DNA of 64,000 bases from JAUVRX01 sp049664225 (GCA_049664225.1 JBATEX010000205.1:6523-70522); one strand, 5' to 3'; numbered from the stretch's first letter, positions 51,572-61,069 are shown. Made by a program: numbers and translations. Notes: generated by a model from the sequence alone, not told the origin.

Positions 51572-51624
51572 GTCTGCGAGTCACCGAGCCAGTCGAGACT
51601 TCCACCCGCAGCCCATCCTGGTCG

Positions 51625-52989
51625 ATGTTTGAAAAAGTCCTCATTGCTAACCGCGGCGAGATCGCGCTGCGGGTGGTTCAAGCTTGTCGGGAATTGAATA
51701 TTTCGACGGTGGCGGTGCACAGTACCGCCGATGCGGACTCGCTGCATGTCACCTATGCGGACGAGGCGATCTGCATCGGACCGCCAGCCTCGAGCGAAAG
51801 CTACCTGAACGTCTCCAGCATCATCGCCGCAGCGGAGATCACCGGTGCCGATGCGGTTCATCCCGGCTATGGCTTCCTGGCGGAGAACGCCGCCTTTGCA
51901 GAAGTGCTCGGAGAGTGCAACCTCACGTGGATCGGGCCCTCCCCCAACAGCATTCGTCTGATGGGAGACAAGGCGAAGGCGCGGCAGACCGCGGCCGATG
52001 CTGGCGTTCCGGTGCTGCCCGGTAGCCGCGAGCCCCTTGCCGATGCCGGGCAGGCCGAACACGCAGCCAACGATGTGGGCTATCCGGTGATTCTGAAGGC
52101 CGCCGCCGGTGGTGGCGGTCGGGGAATGCGGATCGTTCAAAAGGATGACGAGTTGGAGAACCAGTTCAATACCGCCAGTGAGGAAGCGCTGAAGGCCTTC
52201 GGTGACGGCTCGATCTACCTGGAGCGCTACCTCGTCGAGCCGCGACACATCGAGTTCCAGGTGCTGGGAGACAGGAATGGCAAGATCATCCACCTGGGAG
52301 AGCGGGAATGCTCGATCCAGCGCCGCCACCAGAAGCTCATCGAAGAGGCTCCGTCGCCCGTCCTGACGCCGTTGCTGAGAGATCAGATGGGTGCCGCTGC
52401 CGTGCGGCTGGCGGAAGTCGTCGGGTACGAGAACGCCGGCACGGTCGAGTTTCTGCTGGACCACGACGGTCGGTTCTATTTCATGGAGATGAATACCCGC
52501 ATCCAGGTCGAGCACCCGGTCACCGAGGTCGTGACGGGGCAGGATCTGGTCAAGTGGCAGATCCGTTTGGCGGCGGGCGAACGTCTGAGCCTGCCCGACA
52601 ATGTGCCGGTCAATGGACATGCGATCGAGTGCCGGATCAATGCGGAGGACCCGAGGCGATTCACGCCCTCGCCGGGCAGGATCGAGTCGTTTCACCAGCC
52701 CGGGGGGCCGGGAATTCGTGTCGACACCCATGTCTACGGTGGCTACTTCATCCCCCCCTACTACGACTCCCTTGTAGCCAAGCTCGTGGCCTATGGCGAG
52801 AACCGCGAAGAGGCGATCGTCCGTATGGAGAGGGCGTTGGAGTTCTTCGTGGTCGAGGGCGTCGAAACCTCCATCCCGCTTCACCAGCGCATCATGCGGG
52901 ACGCCAGATTTCGGTCCGGTAGTATCTCGACTCGATTCATGGAGCGCTTCTTGGAGTCGAGTGGCGACCGGCCGAGAGTCGAGGCCTAG
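51625..52989 (+). CDS. accC: Acetyl-CoA carboxylase biotin carboxylase subunit
   Basis: The product is 454 residues from ATG 51625 (MFEKVLIANRGEIALRVVQA). The ATP-grasp domain has KAAAGGGGRGMRIV, EFQVLGDRNGKIIHLGEREC, FYFMEMNTRIQVEHPVTE and the C-terminal FIPPYYDSLVAKLVAYGENR. It carboxylates biotin on AccB. The stop codon TAG (52987-52989) lies inside the left end of a MITE-like element. Confidence 0.96.
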   Translation: MFEKVLIANRGEIALRVVQACRELNISTVAVHSTADADSLHVTYADEAICIGPPASSESYLNVSSIIAAAEITGADAVHPGYGFLAENAAFAEVLGECNLTWIGPSPNSIRLMGDKAKARQTAADAGVPVLPGSREPLADAGQAEHAANDVGYPVILKAAAGGGGRGMRIVQKDDELENQFNTASEEALKAFGDGSIYLERYLVEPRHIEFQVLGDRNGKIIHLGERECSIQRRHQKLIEEAPSPVLTPLLRDQMGAAAVRLAEVVGYENAGTVEFLLDHDGRFYFMEMNTRIQVEHPVTEVVTGQDLVKWQIRLAAGERLSLPDNVPVNGHAIECRINAEDPRRFTPSPGRIESFHQPGGPGIRVDTHVYGGYFIPPYYDSLVAKLVAYGENREEAIVRMERALEFFVVEGVETSIPLHQRIMRDARFRSGSISTRFMERFLESSGDRPRVEA

Positions 52990-53169
52990 CCCGCATTATT
53001 CATGAGCCCCACGGCATCTAGCGGAGATCGCCCGCCATCTCAGACCGTCCTCACTCGTCGCTCCTCAACAACCTGCAAGGTTGCTTCCGGTGCTCCTCTT
53101 TGCGGTTGGCCAGATCTGACGGACGCTTTCCACAATCTGCACGCGCGGCCATGAATAATGCGGGCTAGG
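52985..53169. mobile_element. MITE-like element with 20-bp perfect terminal inverted repeats
   Basis: cctagcccgcattattcatg (52985-53004) is exactly mirrored at 53150-53169. The 145-bp interior has no reading frame. The layout is that of a non-autonomous transposon. The left end supplies the accC stop codon. The parent transposase is not in the window and no clear target duplication is visible. Confidence 0.7.
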
Positions 53170-53236
53170 AGCCTTCTCATCGAGGAGCATCAGAGACCGT
53201 CAGCATCCAGCTGATCGAAGCTGCGGAGGGTTGTGT

Positions 53237-54685
53237 ATGAGTGCAACGGAGCAGTTCAGCTCGCGCTGGGGCCTGATCCTGGCGACCCTGGGTATGGCCG
53301 TCGGTACTGGCAACATCTGGCGCTTTCCACGCATCGTTGCGACCAACGGCGGCGGTGCCTTCCTGGTTGCCTGGGTCGTCTTCCTCTTCATCTGGTCGGT
53401 CCCCCTGATGATCGTGGAGTTCTCCTTCGGCAAGCGGGGTCGCAAGGGTACGGTGGGCAGCTTCATCGCCATGGCCGGCAAGGGCTCCGGATGGATGGGT
53501 GGTTGGGTAGCGCTCTGCGCCACCGCCATCATGTTCTACTACTCGGTGGTCGCTGGCTGGTGTCTGCGCTACTTCGCCGCTGCTGTCCAGGGAGGCCTGA
53601 CGGGTGAAAACTCTATCGGATTCTGGGAGAGCTATGCCGGTAGTGGCTTGGCCTGGGTCACCAACGCCATCGCGCTGGGCCTGGCCATCACAGTGGTCTG
53701 GTTCGGGGTGCGCGGTATCGAGAAGGTGGCCAAAGTCCTGATCCCCTCTCTCTTCGTGTTGGTCTTGATGCTGGCAATTCGAGCCGTCACGCTACCCGGC
53801 GCGGCGGCCGGCCTCGAGTTTCTCTTCCAGCCGGATTGGAGCGCCCTTGGCGACGTGAGAATCTGGCTCCAGGCGCTGACGCAGAACGCCTGGGACACAG
53901 GCGCCGGGTGGGGTCTCATCCTGACTTTCGCCGTCTACATGAAGTCGCGTGAGGACATTCCGCTGAACGCCTTTCTCATCGGCTTCGGAAACAACAGTGT
54001 TTCGCTGCTGGCCGGCATCATGGTGCTGTGTACGGTCTTCGCGATCAACCCAGGTGCGCGGAGTGAAATCGTCGGTGCCGGCAACGAGGGCCTGACCTTT
54101 ATCTGGATGCCTCAGTTGTTCGCCCAGATGCCGGGCGGCCGGTTCTTCATGATCTTCTTCTTTCTGGCGCTTTCCTTCGCGGCCCTCACCAGCCTCATCT
54201 CGATGGTCGAGCTGTTGACGCGAAATCTCATGGATGCCGGATTGAAGAGGCGCAAGGCGGTTATCGTCGTCGCACTGCTGGCACTTGCTTTCAGCACGCC
54301 GTCGGCTCTGTCGTTGAGCTTTCTCCACAATCAGGACTGGGTGTGGGGAGTGGGTCTGATGCTATCGGGACTTCTCTATGCCGTTGCAGCCCGTCGGTTC
54401 GGCGTCGAGCGGTTGCGCCGAGAGGTCGTCAACTCCGATGGTTGTGACCTGCCGATAGGCAAGTGGTGGACTTTCATCATCTCCGTGGTCGTACCGATCG
54501 AGGCGGTGGTTTTGATGATCTGGTGGCTTTGGGAGGCGAGGGGGTGGGATCCGGAACACTGGCTCGATCCGTTCCGCTCCACCTCCGTTGGTACCGTGTT
54601 GGCGCAATGGGCGCTGGTGCTGGTAGCCCTGCTGGTACTCAATCGTTGGGTGGGGCGTCGAATCGGCGCGGCGAGGGCTGCTTGA
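53237..54685 (+). CDS. Neurotransmitter:sodium symporter (NSS/SNF) family transporter
   Basis: The product is 482 residues from ATG 53237 with GGAGGG 6 nt upstream. It has about 11-12 spans, with the Na/substrate site SSRWGLILATLGMAVGTGNI and WRFPRIVATNGGGAFLVAWV in TM1, and helix SFAALTSLISMVELLTRNLM (TM8). It imports an amino acid with sodium. Together with the 42-residue partner downstream it resembles MetP/MetS of Corynebacterium, so methionine or alanine is plausible, but specificity is not readable. Confidence 0.92.
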   Translation: MSATEQFSSRWGLILATLGMAVGTGNIWRFPRIVATNGGGAFLVAWVVFLFIWSVPLMIVEFSFGKRGRKGTVGSFIAMAGKGSGWMGGWVALCATAIMFYYSVVAGWCLRYFAAAVQGGLTGENSIGFWESYAGSGLAWVTNAIALGLAITVVWFGVRGIEKVAKVLIPSLFVLVLMLAIRAVTLPGAAAGLEFLFQPDWSALGDVRIWLQALTQNAWDTGAGWGLILTFAVYMKSREDIPLNAFLIGFGNNSVSLLAGIMVLCTVFAINPGARSEIVGAGNEGLTFIWMPQLFAQMPGGRFFMIFFFLALSFAALTSLISMVELLTRNLMDAGLKRRKAVIVVALLALAFSTPSALSLSFLHNQDWVWGVGLMLSGLLYAVAARRFGVERLRREVVNSDGCDLPIGKWWTFIISVVVPIEAVVLMIWWLWEARGWDPEHWLDPFRSTSVGTVLAQWALVLVALLVLNRWVGRRIGAARAA

Positions 54686-54728
54686 CGACTCGTCGAGGCG
54701 ATCGAATGAGCCCTGGGGAGAATCGAAG

Positions 54729-54857
54729 ATGAGCGTTTCGGCGATTGTGATGATGCTGGTGATCTGCGGGATTATCTGGGGTGGGTTCGTCTTCTTCCTG
54801 ATGCGGGCGGTGCGCAGTGAGGGCAGGAAGCAGGCGTCGGCGCGGATTGGCGAGTAG
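54729..54857 (+). CDS. MetS-like NSS transporter small subunit
   Basis: The product is 42 residues and has one hydrophobic span: MSVSAIVMMLVICGIIWGGF, then VFFLMRAVRSEGRK and a basic tail. GGGGAG lies 8 nt before ATG. Length, single span and position 43 bp after an NSS gene match the MetS family of small subunits, which are needed with MetP for transport. It is too short for usual ORF callers. Confidence 0.85.
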   Translation: MSVSAIVMMLVICGIIWGGFVFFLMRAVRSEGRKQASARIGE

Positions 54858-54880
54858 TTCGGATCTCGAGAGGCCAGTGC

Positions 54881-55414
54881 GTGACGACGTCTCGAATTCG
54901 ACACATCTATCTGACCGGCTTCATGGGGGCTGGAAAATCGACAGTCGGTCGAGCTTTGGGGCAGCGTCTCGGGTGGTTCTTTCTCGACCTCGATGCGAGT
55001 GTCGCGGAGCGCTGTCAGATGTCGATCCCGCGGATCTTCGCCGAACGGGGCCAGGAGTGGTTTCGCCAGCAAGAGCACGATGCACTGGCAGCCATCCCGG
55101 GCCGGACCAACACGGTTGTTGCAGTCGGTGGGGGGGGCCTCGAGCGCCCCGACAACCGACGGCTGATGAGACAAAGAGGAGTCACGGTCTGGCTAGATGT
55201 GCCCTTTTCGCTTATCCTTCAGCGTCTGGATGACGGTGGACGTCGAATTAGGCCCCTGTTCTCCGATGAGGCAGCAGCCCACCAGCTCTTCGACGAACGG
55301 CGGCTACGATACGCTCGCGCAGACCACGTCGTCCAGATACGAACCGAGCGGGAACCCGAAGCCGTAGCCGACGACATCCTCGACCTGATCGGGAAACAGA
55401 AGTGCGCTATTTGA
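54881..55414 (+). CDS. aroK: Shikimate kinase
   Basis: The product is 177 residues, GTG start. It has P-loop TGFMGAGKSTVGRALGQRLG, FLDLDASVAE (shikimate-binding Asp), FRQQEHDAL, VAVGGGGLE and a lid-type segment DDGGRRIRPLF. It phosphorylates shikimate in aromatic amino-acid synthesis. It overlaps the next gene by 13 bp. Confidence 0.94.
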   Translation: MTTSRIRHIYLTGFMGAGKSTVGRALGQRLGWFFLDLDASVAERCQMSIPRIFAERGQEWFRQQEHDALAAIPGRTNTVVAVGGGGLERPDNRRLMRQRGVTVWLDVPFSLILQRLDDGGRRIRPLFSDEAAAHQLFDERRLRYARADHVVQIRTEREPEAVADDILDLIGKQKCAI

Positions 55415-56145
55415 TCCTCGCCGACATGCATGGCAACTGGCACGCGCTTTCTGCGGTGCTGGAGCATGCCGCTGAGCGGGGCTTCGATGCGGCGCTCGTT
55501 CTGGGCGACCTCGTCGGGTACGGAGCTTCGCCCAACGACGTGGTTGGAACCCTCAGAGACATGCCCGTAGCGAAGCACTTCGTGCGGGGAAATCACGACA
55601 AGGTAGCCGCCGGCATCACCGATGGGCGAGGCTTCAATCCGACGGCGCTGTCAGCCGCTCAGTGGACTCATCAACAGCTCACCGAAGACAACCTTGAGTT
55701 CGTGCGGCAGCTGCCGGAGGGCCCGGTGACCGTCGAGCCGGGGCTGGTGATCTGCCATGGCACCCCCTTCGATGAAGACGAGTATCTGTTGTCGGCGGGC
55801 CATGCCGATGAGATCTTCGCGTCCCTGCCCGGAATGTGGACGTTTTTCGGCCATACGCACTTACCTTCGCTATTCTGCCGCCCGGAGGGGCATGTCGAGG
55901 CCAGTCTGCTGGAGGGCGACGAGCAGACTCTCCAACTGGAGGTCGGGGCCGACTACCTGCTGAATCCGGGATCGGTGGGCCAGCCGCGGGATCGGGATCC
56001 ACGAGCCTCCTACATGCTGCTGAATACAGACGTCTGCCAGGTGGAGCACTTCAGGGTCGAGTACTCGATCGTCGAGGCCCAGCAAGAGATCCGGCGGGCA
56101 GGGCTGCCGGACGCGCTGGCGGACCGTCTGGTGCTGGGGATCTGA
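55402..56145 (+). CDS. Metallophosphoesterase (calcineurin-like, YfcE/ApaH-type)
   Basis: The product is 247 residues, GTG start inside the end of aroK. Metal-site motifs are in order: LADMHGNWHAL, LVLGDLVGYGASPNDV, FVRGNHDKV, ICHGTPF and TFFGHTHLPS. It is a cytoplasmic two-metal phosphoesterase; the substrate is unknown. It is convergent with the ccm operon. Confidence 0.9.
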   Translation: MRYLILADMHGNWHALSAVLEHAAERGFDAALVLGDLVGYGASPNDVVGTLRDMPVAKHFVRGNHDKVAAGITDGRGFNPTALSAAQWTHQQLTEDNLEFVRQLPEGPVTVEPGLVICHGTPFDEDEYLLSAGHADEIFASLPGMWTFFGHTHLPSLFCRPEGHVEASLLEGDEQTLQLEVGADYLLNPGSVGQPRDRDPRASYMLLNTDVCQVEHFRVEYSIVEAQQEIRRAGLPDALADRLVLGI

Positions 56146-56173
56146 TCTGCGACAAGCCGGCGGCTGCGGATCG

Positions 56174-57532
56174 CTATCGACCGAGAACCAGCGTCGTAGC
56201 CTCGCCCGCGATTGCCGCCGCTTCCGCTTGCAGATCTCCCGGTTCGGTCGTTGTCACAGAGCCGTCACCGTCGAGGCGAGCCACCAGGACGCCGCTGCCG
56301 GGGAGCTCCCCTCCACCCATCATGCTGTCGGCTGCAGACAAGGAGATCTGTAGAGGGAAGGTAGGCGCCGCCACCCGGGTTGCCGCCACGGGCGCGCCGC
56401 CCTTCTCCTCGCGGAGAAAGACGAAGAGGGTAGAGCCTGCTGTCGGAGCCACGCCTGCAGCCAGCTCGAGGCGGATCCCGTAGGAGCCGTCGGCAATGGC
56501 CGCCGAGCTTTCGGTCGGCGCCGAGGTCGCGGTCGATGGGGCCTGGGGGGCAGTCTCGCCGATCGTCACACCGGCTTCCGCCATGGCCAAGAGCTCTTCG
56601 AAGTCCGGATCGCTGCCACCCGCCATTTCCAGACCGATCTGCCAGGTATCGACGGCCTGCTCTACCTGGCCAAGCTGATACAAGGCAAGGCCGCGGTACA
56701 GGAGTGCCTGGCGGTGGTCGGGATGCGTCGCCAGGACTCTGTCGAGCAGGTCTTTGCCGGCTTCGAACTGCCCCATACTGACGCGCACGATGCCGTGCAC
56801 CAGCAAAGCGTCGGGATCTTCGGGGAAGCGCTGTAGCACCTCTCCAGCAAGGGTGAACGCCTCGAAGAACTGCCCACTGGACAACAGAATGAGCGACAGC
56901 TGTTTCTTGGCAACCCAGTCTTCTGGATCGTTGACGATCCGTGTCTGAAGGTCGGCCACCTGTGCCGCGAGCTCCGGCGGCAGGGCCGACATCTGGCCCG
57001 AATGAGGATCTTCTGAAGCTCCGGGTGTGGCTTGGACCGTTGGCTGTTGTGCGGTTGGCGTCGCGTCACGAACGGCGAAGTAGACCAGGAGGGCGACGAC
57101 TCCGACCATGGCGGCACCGATGAGAACGCCTGTGGCCATGGGTCGACCCTGGCGAGGCCCACCTCCGGCTGCCAGCGAAGCTTCATCGCGCTCGTCGGCC
57201 TCGTCCCGCTCGCTTTCTCCGCCAGTTGCCGTCTTGACTGAGGTCACCGCGGGCAGTCGCTTCCGAAGGTGATCGAGCTCCATCAGGGTCCTTGCCGCCG
57301 CGTCCACGAGCGAGTCGCGTTCGGAATCGCTCAGGTTGTCCTCGTCGGCCGCCCGCAGCCGGCGATAGAGATCATCCCGCCTGTCCTCCAAGTCCCGGAT
57401 CTCGAGAGGCATGTCTGCATTCTTCGCTTGCTTGCCGGCTGCCTGCTGCCGAAACCGGAGGGCGAGCCAGACTCCTGTAGCCAGACCTACAGCCAGCACC
57501 AGCAAGCTCGGCGCCCAGGTCATCTCGTTCAT
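56174..57532 (-). CDS. ccmI: Cytochrome c maturation protein CcmI-like (TPR)
   Basis: The product is 452 residues. An N-terminal span is followed by a cytoplasmic loop (LEDRRDDLYRRLRAADEDNL), a second span near 130-150, and a periplasmic TPR domain (AKKQLSLILLSSGQFFEAFT, LVHGIVRVSMGQFEAGKDLL). The C-terminal beta domain (GSTLFVFLREEKGGAPVAA) is as in CcmI/NrfG-type chaperones. It delivers apocytochrome c to CcmFH. It overlaps ccmH by 4 bp and ends the operon. Confidence 0.85.
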   Translation of the reverse strand: MNEMTWAPSLLVLAVGLATGVWLALRFRQQAAGKQAKNADMPLEIRDLEDRRDDLYRRLRAADEDNLSDSERDSLVDAAARTLMELDHLRKRLPAVTSVKTATGGESERDEADERDEASLAAGGGPRQGRPMATGVLIGAAMVGVVALLVYFAVRDATPTAQQPTVQATPGASEDPHSGQMSALPPELAAQVADLQTRIVNDPEDWVAKKQLSLILLSSGQFFEAFTLAGEVLQRFPEDPDALLVHGIVRVSMGQFEAGKDLLDRVLATHPDHRQALLYRGLALYQLGQVEQAVDTWQIGLEMAGGSDPDFEELLAMAEAGVTIGETAPQAPSTATSAPTESSAAIADGSYGIRLELAAGVAPTAGSTLFVFLREEKGGAPVAATRVAAPTFPLQISLSAADSMMGGGELPGSGVLVARLDGDGSVTTTEPGDLQAEAAAIAGEATTLVLGR

Positions 57533-58059
57533 GACGCCACCTCCCGTCGCACGCGCTCGCGGTAGGCCTCGAGCTCGCTCTCTGTGCTCGAGCTGGTCGC
57601 AGTCGGTTCCAATTCGGCCACCACAGGCTTCTTCATTCGCATGCCCAGGAACAGCAGGCCGCCCAGGAGCACGGCCAGTGGCGCTAGCCAGACAAACAGG
57701 TTGAAGCCTCTGGCTTTGGGTTCGAGACGAATGAACTCGCCGTAGGACTGCTCGAAGTAGTCCAGCACCTGAGATTCCGAGTAGCCCTTGGACAGCATCT
57801 CCTTGACTTCCGCTTTCATGGCGATAGCCAGGGCCGTCGGCGAGTCGGCAATAGAGAGCCCCTGGCAGACCGGACAGCGCATGATTCCAGCGACCTCTTC
57901 GGTGATCAGATCCAACTCCGTGCCCGAGATCGGCGGCCCGTCGGGTTGACCAACGAGGTCCCAGTTGGCGGCTCCGAGTGGAGCCTCCTGGCCCGCGGCG
58001 GGCACTAGCGCGGCCAGCGATAGGGCAACGACGACAACGGTCAAATAGATCGAACGCAT
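57529..58059 (-). CDS. ccmH: Cytochrome c maturation thiol oxidoreductase CcmH
   Basis: The product is 176 residues. A signal segment is followed by the active site MRCPVCQGLSIADSPTALA (CxxC), then MLSKGYSESQVLDYFEQSYG and EFIRLEPKARGFNLFVWLAP leading into a C-terminal span. It reduces the apocytochrome heme-binding Cys pair. It begins 5 bp after ccmG. Confidence 0.95.
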   Translation of the reverse strand: MRSIYLTVVVVALSLAALVPAAGQEAPLGAANWDLVGQPDGPPISGTELDLITEEVAGIMRCPVCQGLSIADSPTALAIAMKAEVKEMLSKGYSESQVLDYFEQSYGEFIRLEPKARGFNLFVWLAPLAVLLGGLLFLGMRMKKPVVAELEPTATSSSTESELEAYRERVRREVAS

Positions 58060-58064
58060 GACAT

Positions 58065-58586
58065 TTATCCGCTCTGCAGCATTCCGTTGAGCAAGCTGGC
58101 GAGCTCGTTGGGGTGAAGCGCGCCGGTGGCCTTTCTGACGATCACTCCATTCCGGTCGATGAAGAAGGTCTCAGGTGCTCCGTAGACACCGTACGCGATC
58201 GCGACGGTGCCGGCGTCATCCACCAGGCTGGGCCCCCAGGCCCCACGTCGATCGATGAAAGCCTGGATCTTCTCCGGCTCGTCCTGGTAGATCACGCCGA
58301 GGAACTCGACCGAGCCTTCGTATTGCTTGGCCCCCGCCTGTAGCACCGGATGCTCGGCGATACAGGGCTGGCACCATGTGGCCCAGAAATTGATGACCAC
58401 CGGCTTGCCGCGCAGATCGGCCAGCCGCACCATCTCTCCGTCCAGCCCACGCAGAGCGAAGTCGGGAGCGGTTCTGCCGACCAGGGGCGAGTCGATGGCC
58501 CTGGGATCCTTGCCGAACGACAGCGCGAGGAAGATCAGTAGAGGCGTGACAATCAACGCTCCGACAATCAGGACTTTGCGGTTCAT
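58065..58586 (-). CDS. ccmG: Thiol:disulfide interchange protein CcmG/DsbE (TlpA-like)
   Basis: The product is 173 residues from ATG 58586. An N-terminal anchor is followed by VGRTAPDFALRGLDGEMVRL, VVINFWATWCQPC (active site), and GVYGAPETFFIDRNGVI (cis-Pro loop). It passes electrons to CcmH. Its start overlaps the ccmF stop (TGATG). Confidence 0.94.
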   Translation of the reverse strand: MNRKVLIVGALIVTPLLIFLALSFGKDPRAIDSPLVGRTAPDFALRGLDGEMVRLADLRGKPVVINFWATWCQPCIAEHPVLQAGAKQYEGSVEFLGVIYQDEPEKIQAFIDRRGAWGPSLVDDAGTVAIAYGVYGAPETFFIDRNGVIVRKATGALHPNELASLLNGMLQSG

Positions 58587-60568
58587 CAGGCGTTTGCCTC
58601 CACGGTTCTGGCCTTCTCGGCGACGGCTACCGATCTCGGTGGAATCAGACAGATCACCGTGCCCGCCACCATGATCAACACGCCGAGCCAGACCCACACC
58701 ACCGCCGGAGTCACGATGGCTCGCAGACCTATCCGGCCGTCCTCACCGACGTTCATGACCGTCAGGTACAGGTCATGGGTCAGCGTCGTGCGGACGGCCG
58801 GGGTGCCGATGGGCTCACGTTGGGTCGGATAGTGATTGAATCTCGGCTGCAGGGTCCCTTCATCCTTGCCGTAGTGCTCGATCTGGATGGTGGCCTTCTG
58901 GGCAGTCAGGTGGGGCTCCTGTTCGATGTCGAGCTGTTTGAAGGTGAGGTTGTATCCACCGAGAGCCGCCGATTGGCCTGGCGCCAGAGTCGCCTCCAAA
59001 TTCTCCTTGTACGTCGAGGAGATGGCGATCGCCACGAACGTGACGATGACTCCCAGATGCACGAGATAGGCGCCTGTGCGCCGCGGTGCGCGAACGAAGG
59101 TCTGGAGAACGGCCTGCCCGGCGGATTCGCCTTTCTTCGCACGGAGGCGCGCCGGCCGTAAGGCTTGGTCCAGAGTGACCCAAAGGGCGTAGCCGGCCAG
59201 GAAAGCGGTCAACAGTAACGACCAGGACCTCGCTCCCGCCAGCAGGGCAATACCCAAGCCGACGATGCCGGCAGGCAGTGGCCAGACGAGCGCGCGCTGC
59301 AGCGCACGCTTGTCGGCGCGGCCCCACGGTAGCGCCGGTCCGATGCCGATGAGAAAGAGCAGCCCGAGGCAGATCGGCACTGCCATCCGATTGAAGTAGG
59401 GTTCACCGACGCTGACCTTCACTCCCCGCACCGCCTCGGCGATGATGGGGAAGATCGTGCCGACCAGTACCGTGAAGGTGAAAGTGACCAGCAACAAGTT
59501 GTTGAGCAGGAACGCTCCCTCCCTCGACACGACAGCGTCCTCTGACGGCTCTGAGACCAGGGTGTCGATCCGCAAGCTGAGCAGGATGATGGATGCCACC
59601 AGACAGATCCCCAGAAAGGTCAGGAAGAGAGGGCCGATGGGGCTCTGGGTGAAGGAGTGAACCGAATTGACCACGCCGGACCGGGTGAGAAATGTCCCCA
59701 GGATGGTGAGCAGAAACGTCACCATCACCAAAATAACGGTCCACGCCTTGAGAGTTCCCCGTCGCTGTTGCACTACCGCCGAGTGCAGCGCGGCAAGCGC
59801 GGTCAGCCACGGTAGGAAGGATGCATTCTCGACCGGATCCCAGGCCCAGTAGCCTCCCCATCCCAGAACTTCGTAGGACCACCAGCCCCCCAACATGATC
59901 CCCAAGGTCAGGAAGCTTGTGGGCACCAGCAGCCAATTGCGCAGCGGTCGCAGCCAGCTGGCCCCCAACTGGCCCCTGAGAAGGGCAGCCACGGCCATTG
60001 CGAACGGTACGCTCATACCGACATAGCCCAGGTAGAGCATCGGCGGATGGATGATCATCAGAATGTGGTTTTGGAGCAGGGGGTTGGGACCCGGCCCATC
60101 AGTCGGGATGGGTAGTGGCGTCGGCCGAAACGGGTTGGCGGGTCCGGCGATCAGGAAGCTGAAGAAAAGGCCGATGACGAAGAGGGTCCCAAGGGTATAG
60201 GCCAGGTAGTCCTCGTGACCTCGGCGCTGCAGCAGCGTCACGCCCGCTGTGAACAGACCGAGAACCAGGCCCCAGAACAAAATGGAGCCCTCGAGGGACG
60301 ACCACAGCGAGACGATGGTGATGTGCAGGGGTGTGGCCAGCGATCCGACGCTGGCTACGTAGGAGACGGAGAAGTCGTGTGTGATCAGGGCGTACTCCAT
60401 GAGAAGAGTCGCCAGGACCATGAACAGAGCAAAGGCCAACGCCATGCGGCGGGTCCATTGCAGGCCAGCTGCCGATCGACTCGCGCCGGCGAAATAGCCG
60501 AGAGGCGCACCGATGGCGCAGGTCATCAGAGCCAGCAGCACTGCTGCCGAGCCGAGTTGGCTGATCAC
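58586..60568 (-). CDS. ccmF: Cytochrome c heme lyase CcmF
   Basis: The product is 660 residues with about 14-15 spans. The heme-handling WWD domain reads GWGGYWAWDPVENASFLPWL; conserved His residues lie in ILMIIHPPMLYLGYVG and VNSVHSFTQSPIGP. It joins heme from CcmE to apocytochrome c in the inner membrane. It overlaps ccmE by 4 bp. Confidence 0.96.
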   Translation of the reverse strand: MISQLGSAAVLLALMTCAIGAPLGYFAGASRSAAGLQWTRRMALAFALFMVLATLLMEYALITHDFSVSYVASVGSLATPLHITIVSLWSSLEGSILFWGLVLGLFTAGVTLLQRRGHEDYLAYTLGTLFVIGLFFSFLIAGPANPFRPTPLPIPTDGPGPNPLLQNHILMIIHPPMLYLGYVGMSVPFAMAVAALLRGQLGASWLRPLRNWLLVPTSFLTLGIMLGGWWSYEVLGWGGYWAWDPVENASFLPWLTALAALHSAVVQQRRGTLKAWTVILVMVTFLLTILGTFLTRSGVVNSVHSFTQSPIGPLFLTFLGICLVASIILLSLRIDTLVSEPSEDAVVSREGAFLLNNLLLVTFTFTVLVGTIFPIIAEAVRGVKVSVGEPYFNRMAVPICLGLLFLIGIGPALPWGRADKRALQRALVWPLPAGIVGLGIALLAGARSWSLLLTAFLAGYALWVTLDQALRPARLRAKKGESAGQAVLQTFVRAPRRTGAYLVHLGVIVTFVAIAISSTYKENLEATLAPGQSAALGGYNLTFKQLDIEQEPHLTAQKATIQIEHYGKDEGTLQPRFNHYPTQREPIGTPAVRTTLTHDLYLTVMNVGEDGRIGLRAIVTPAVVWVWLGVLIMVAGTVICLIPPRSVAVAEKARTVEANA

Positions 60569-61056
60569 TCTACGCTCTCCTTCTCCCTGGCCTTCGTGTC
60601 CATCTCGAACTGCATGGACTTCATCATCTCGGCCATGTCCAGATTCTCACCCTCACCCGGTGCCTGGTATTGGTTATCGTGCTTGACCAGAAGGCGCTGG
60701 GTCTCGAATTGGCCGGCGCGATTGACCGATCCCTCCACGACCACGCCGACACCTTCGCGGAACATGGCCGGAGGGACCGAGCTCGTGCTGATCGGAATGC
60801 TGGCCTCGCCGTCCGTCACGGCGAACTTCAAGGTCAGGCCGTCCTCACTGTGTTGGATCGAGCCGGGCTCCACCAGGCCGCCGAGTCGGATGGTGGCTCC
60901 GAGGGCTTTGTCCCCTGAGGCCTCGAGCTCGCTGGGGCTCCAGTAGTAGACGAGGTTTTCTCCGATGCCGCCAAAAGCCAGGAAGGCCAGCACTCCCGCG
61001 GCGACCAAGATGGCGATAACCGCCAGGATTCGACGTCGATTTCTTTCGCTGCTCAT
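60565..61056 (-). CDS. ccmE: Periplasmic heme chaperone CcmE
   Basis: The product is 163 residues with an N-terminal anchor (RILAVIAILVAAGVLAFLAF). It has an OB fold with IRLGGLVEPGSIQHSEDGL, and the covalent heme site LLVKHDNQY (His plus Tyr four later). It carries heme from CcmABCD to CcmF. It lies 13 bp after ccmD. Confidence 0.95.
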   Translation of the reverse strand: MSSERNRRRILAVIAILVAAGVLAFLAFGGIGENLVYYWSPSELEASGDKALGATIRLGGLVEPGSIQHSEDGLTLKFAVTDGEASIPISTSSVPPAMFREGVGVVVEGSVNRAGQFETQRLLVKHDNQYQAPGEGENLDMAEMMKSMQFEMDTKAREKESVE

Positions 61057-61069
61057 TCTTGAAATCCTC

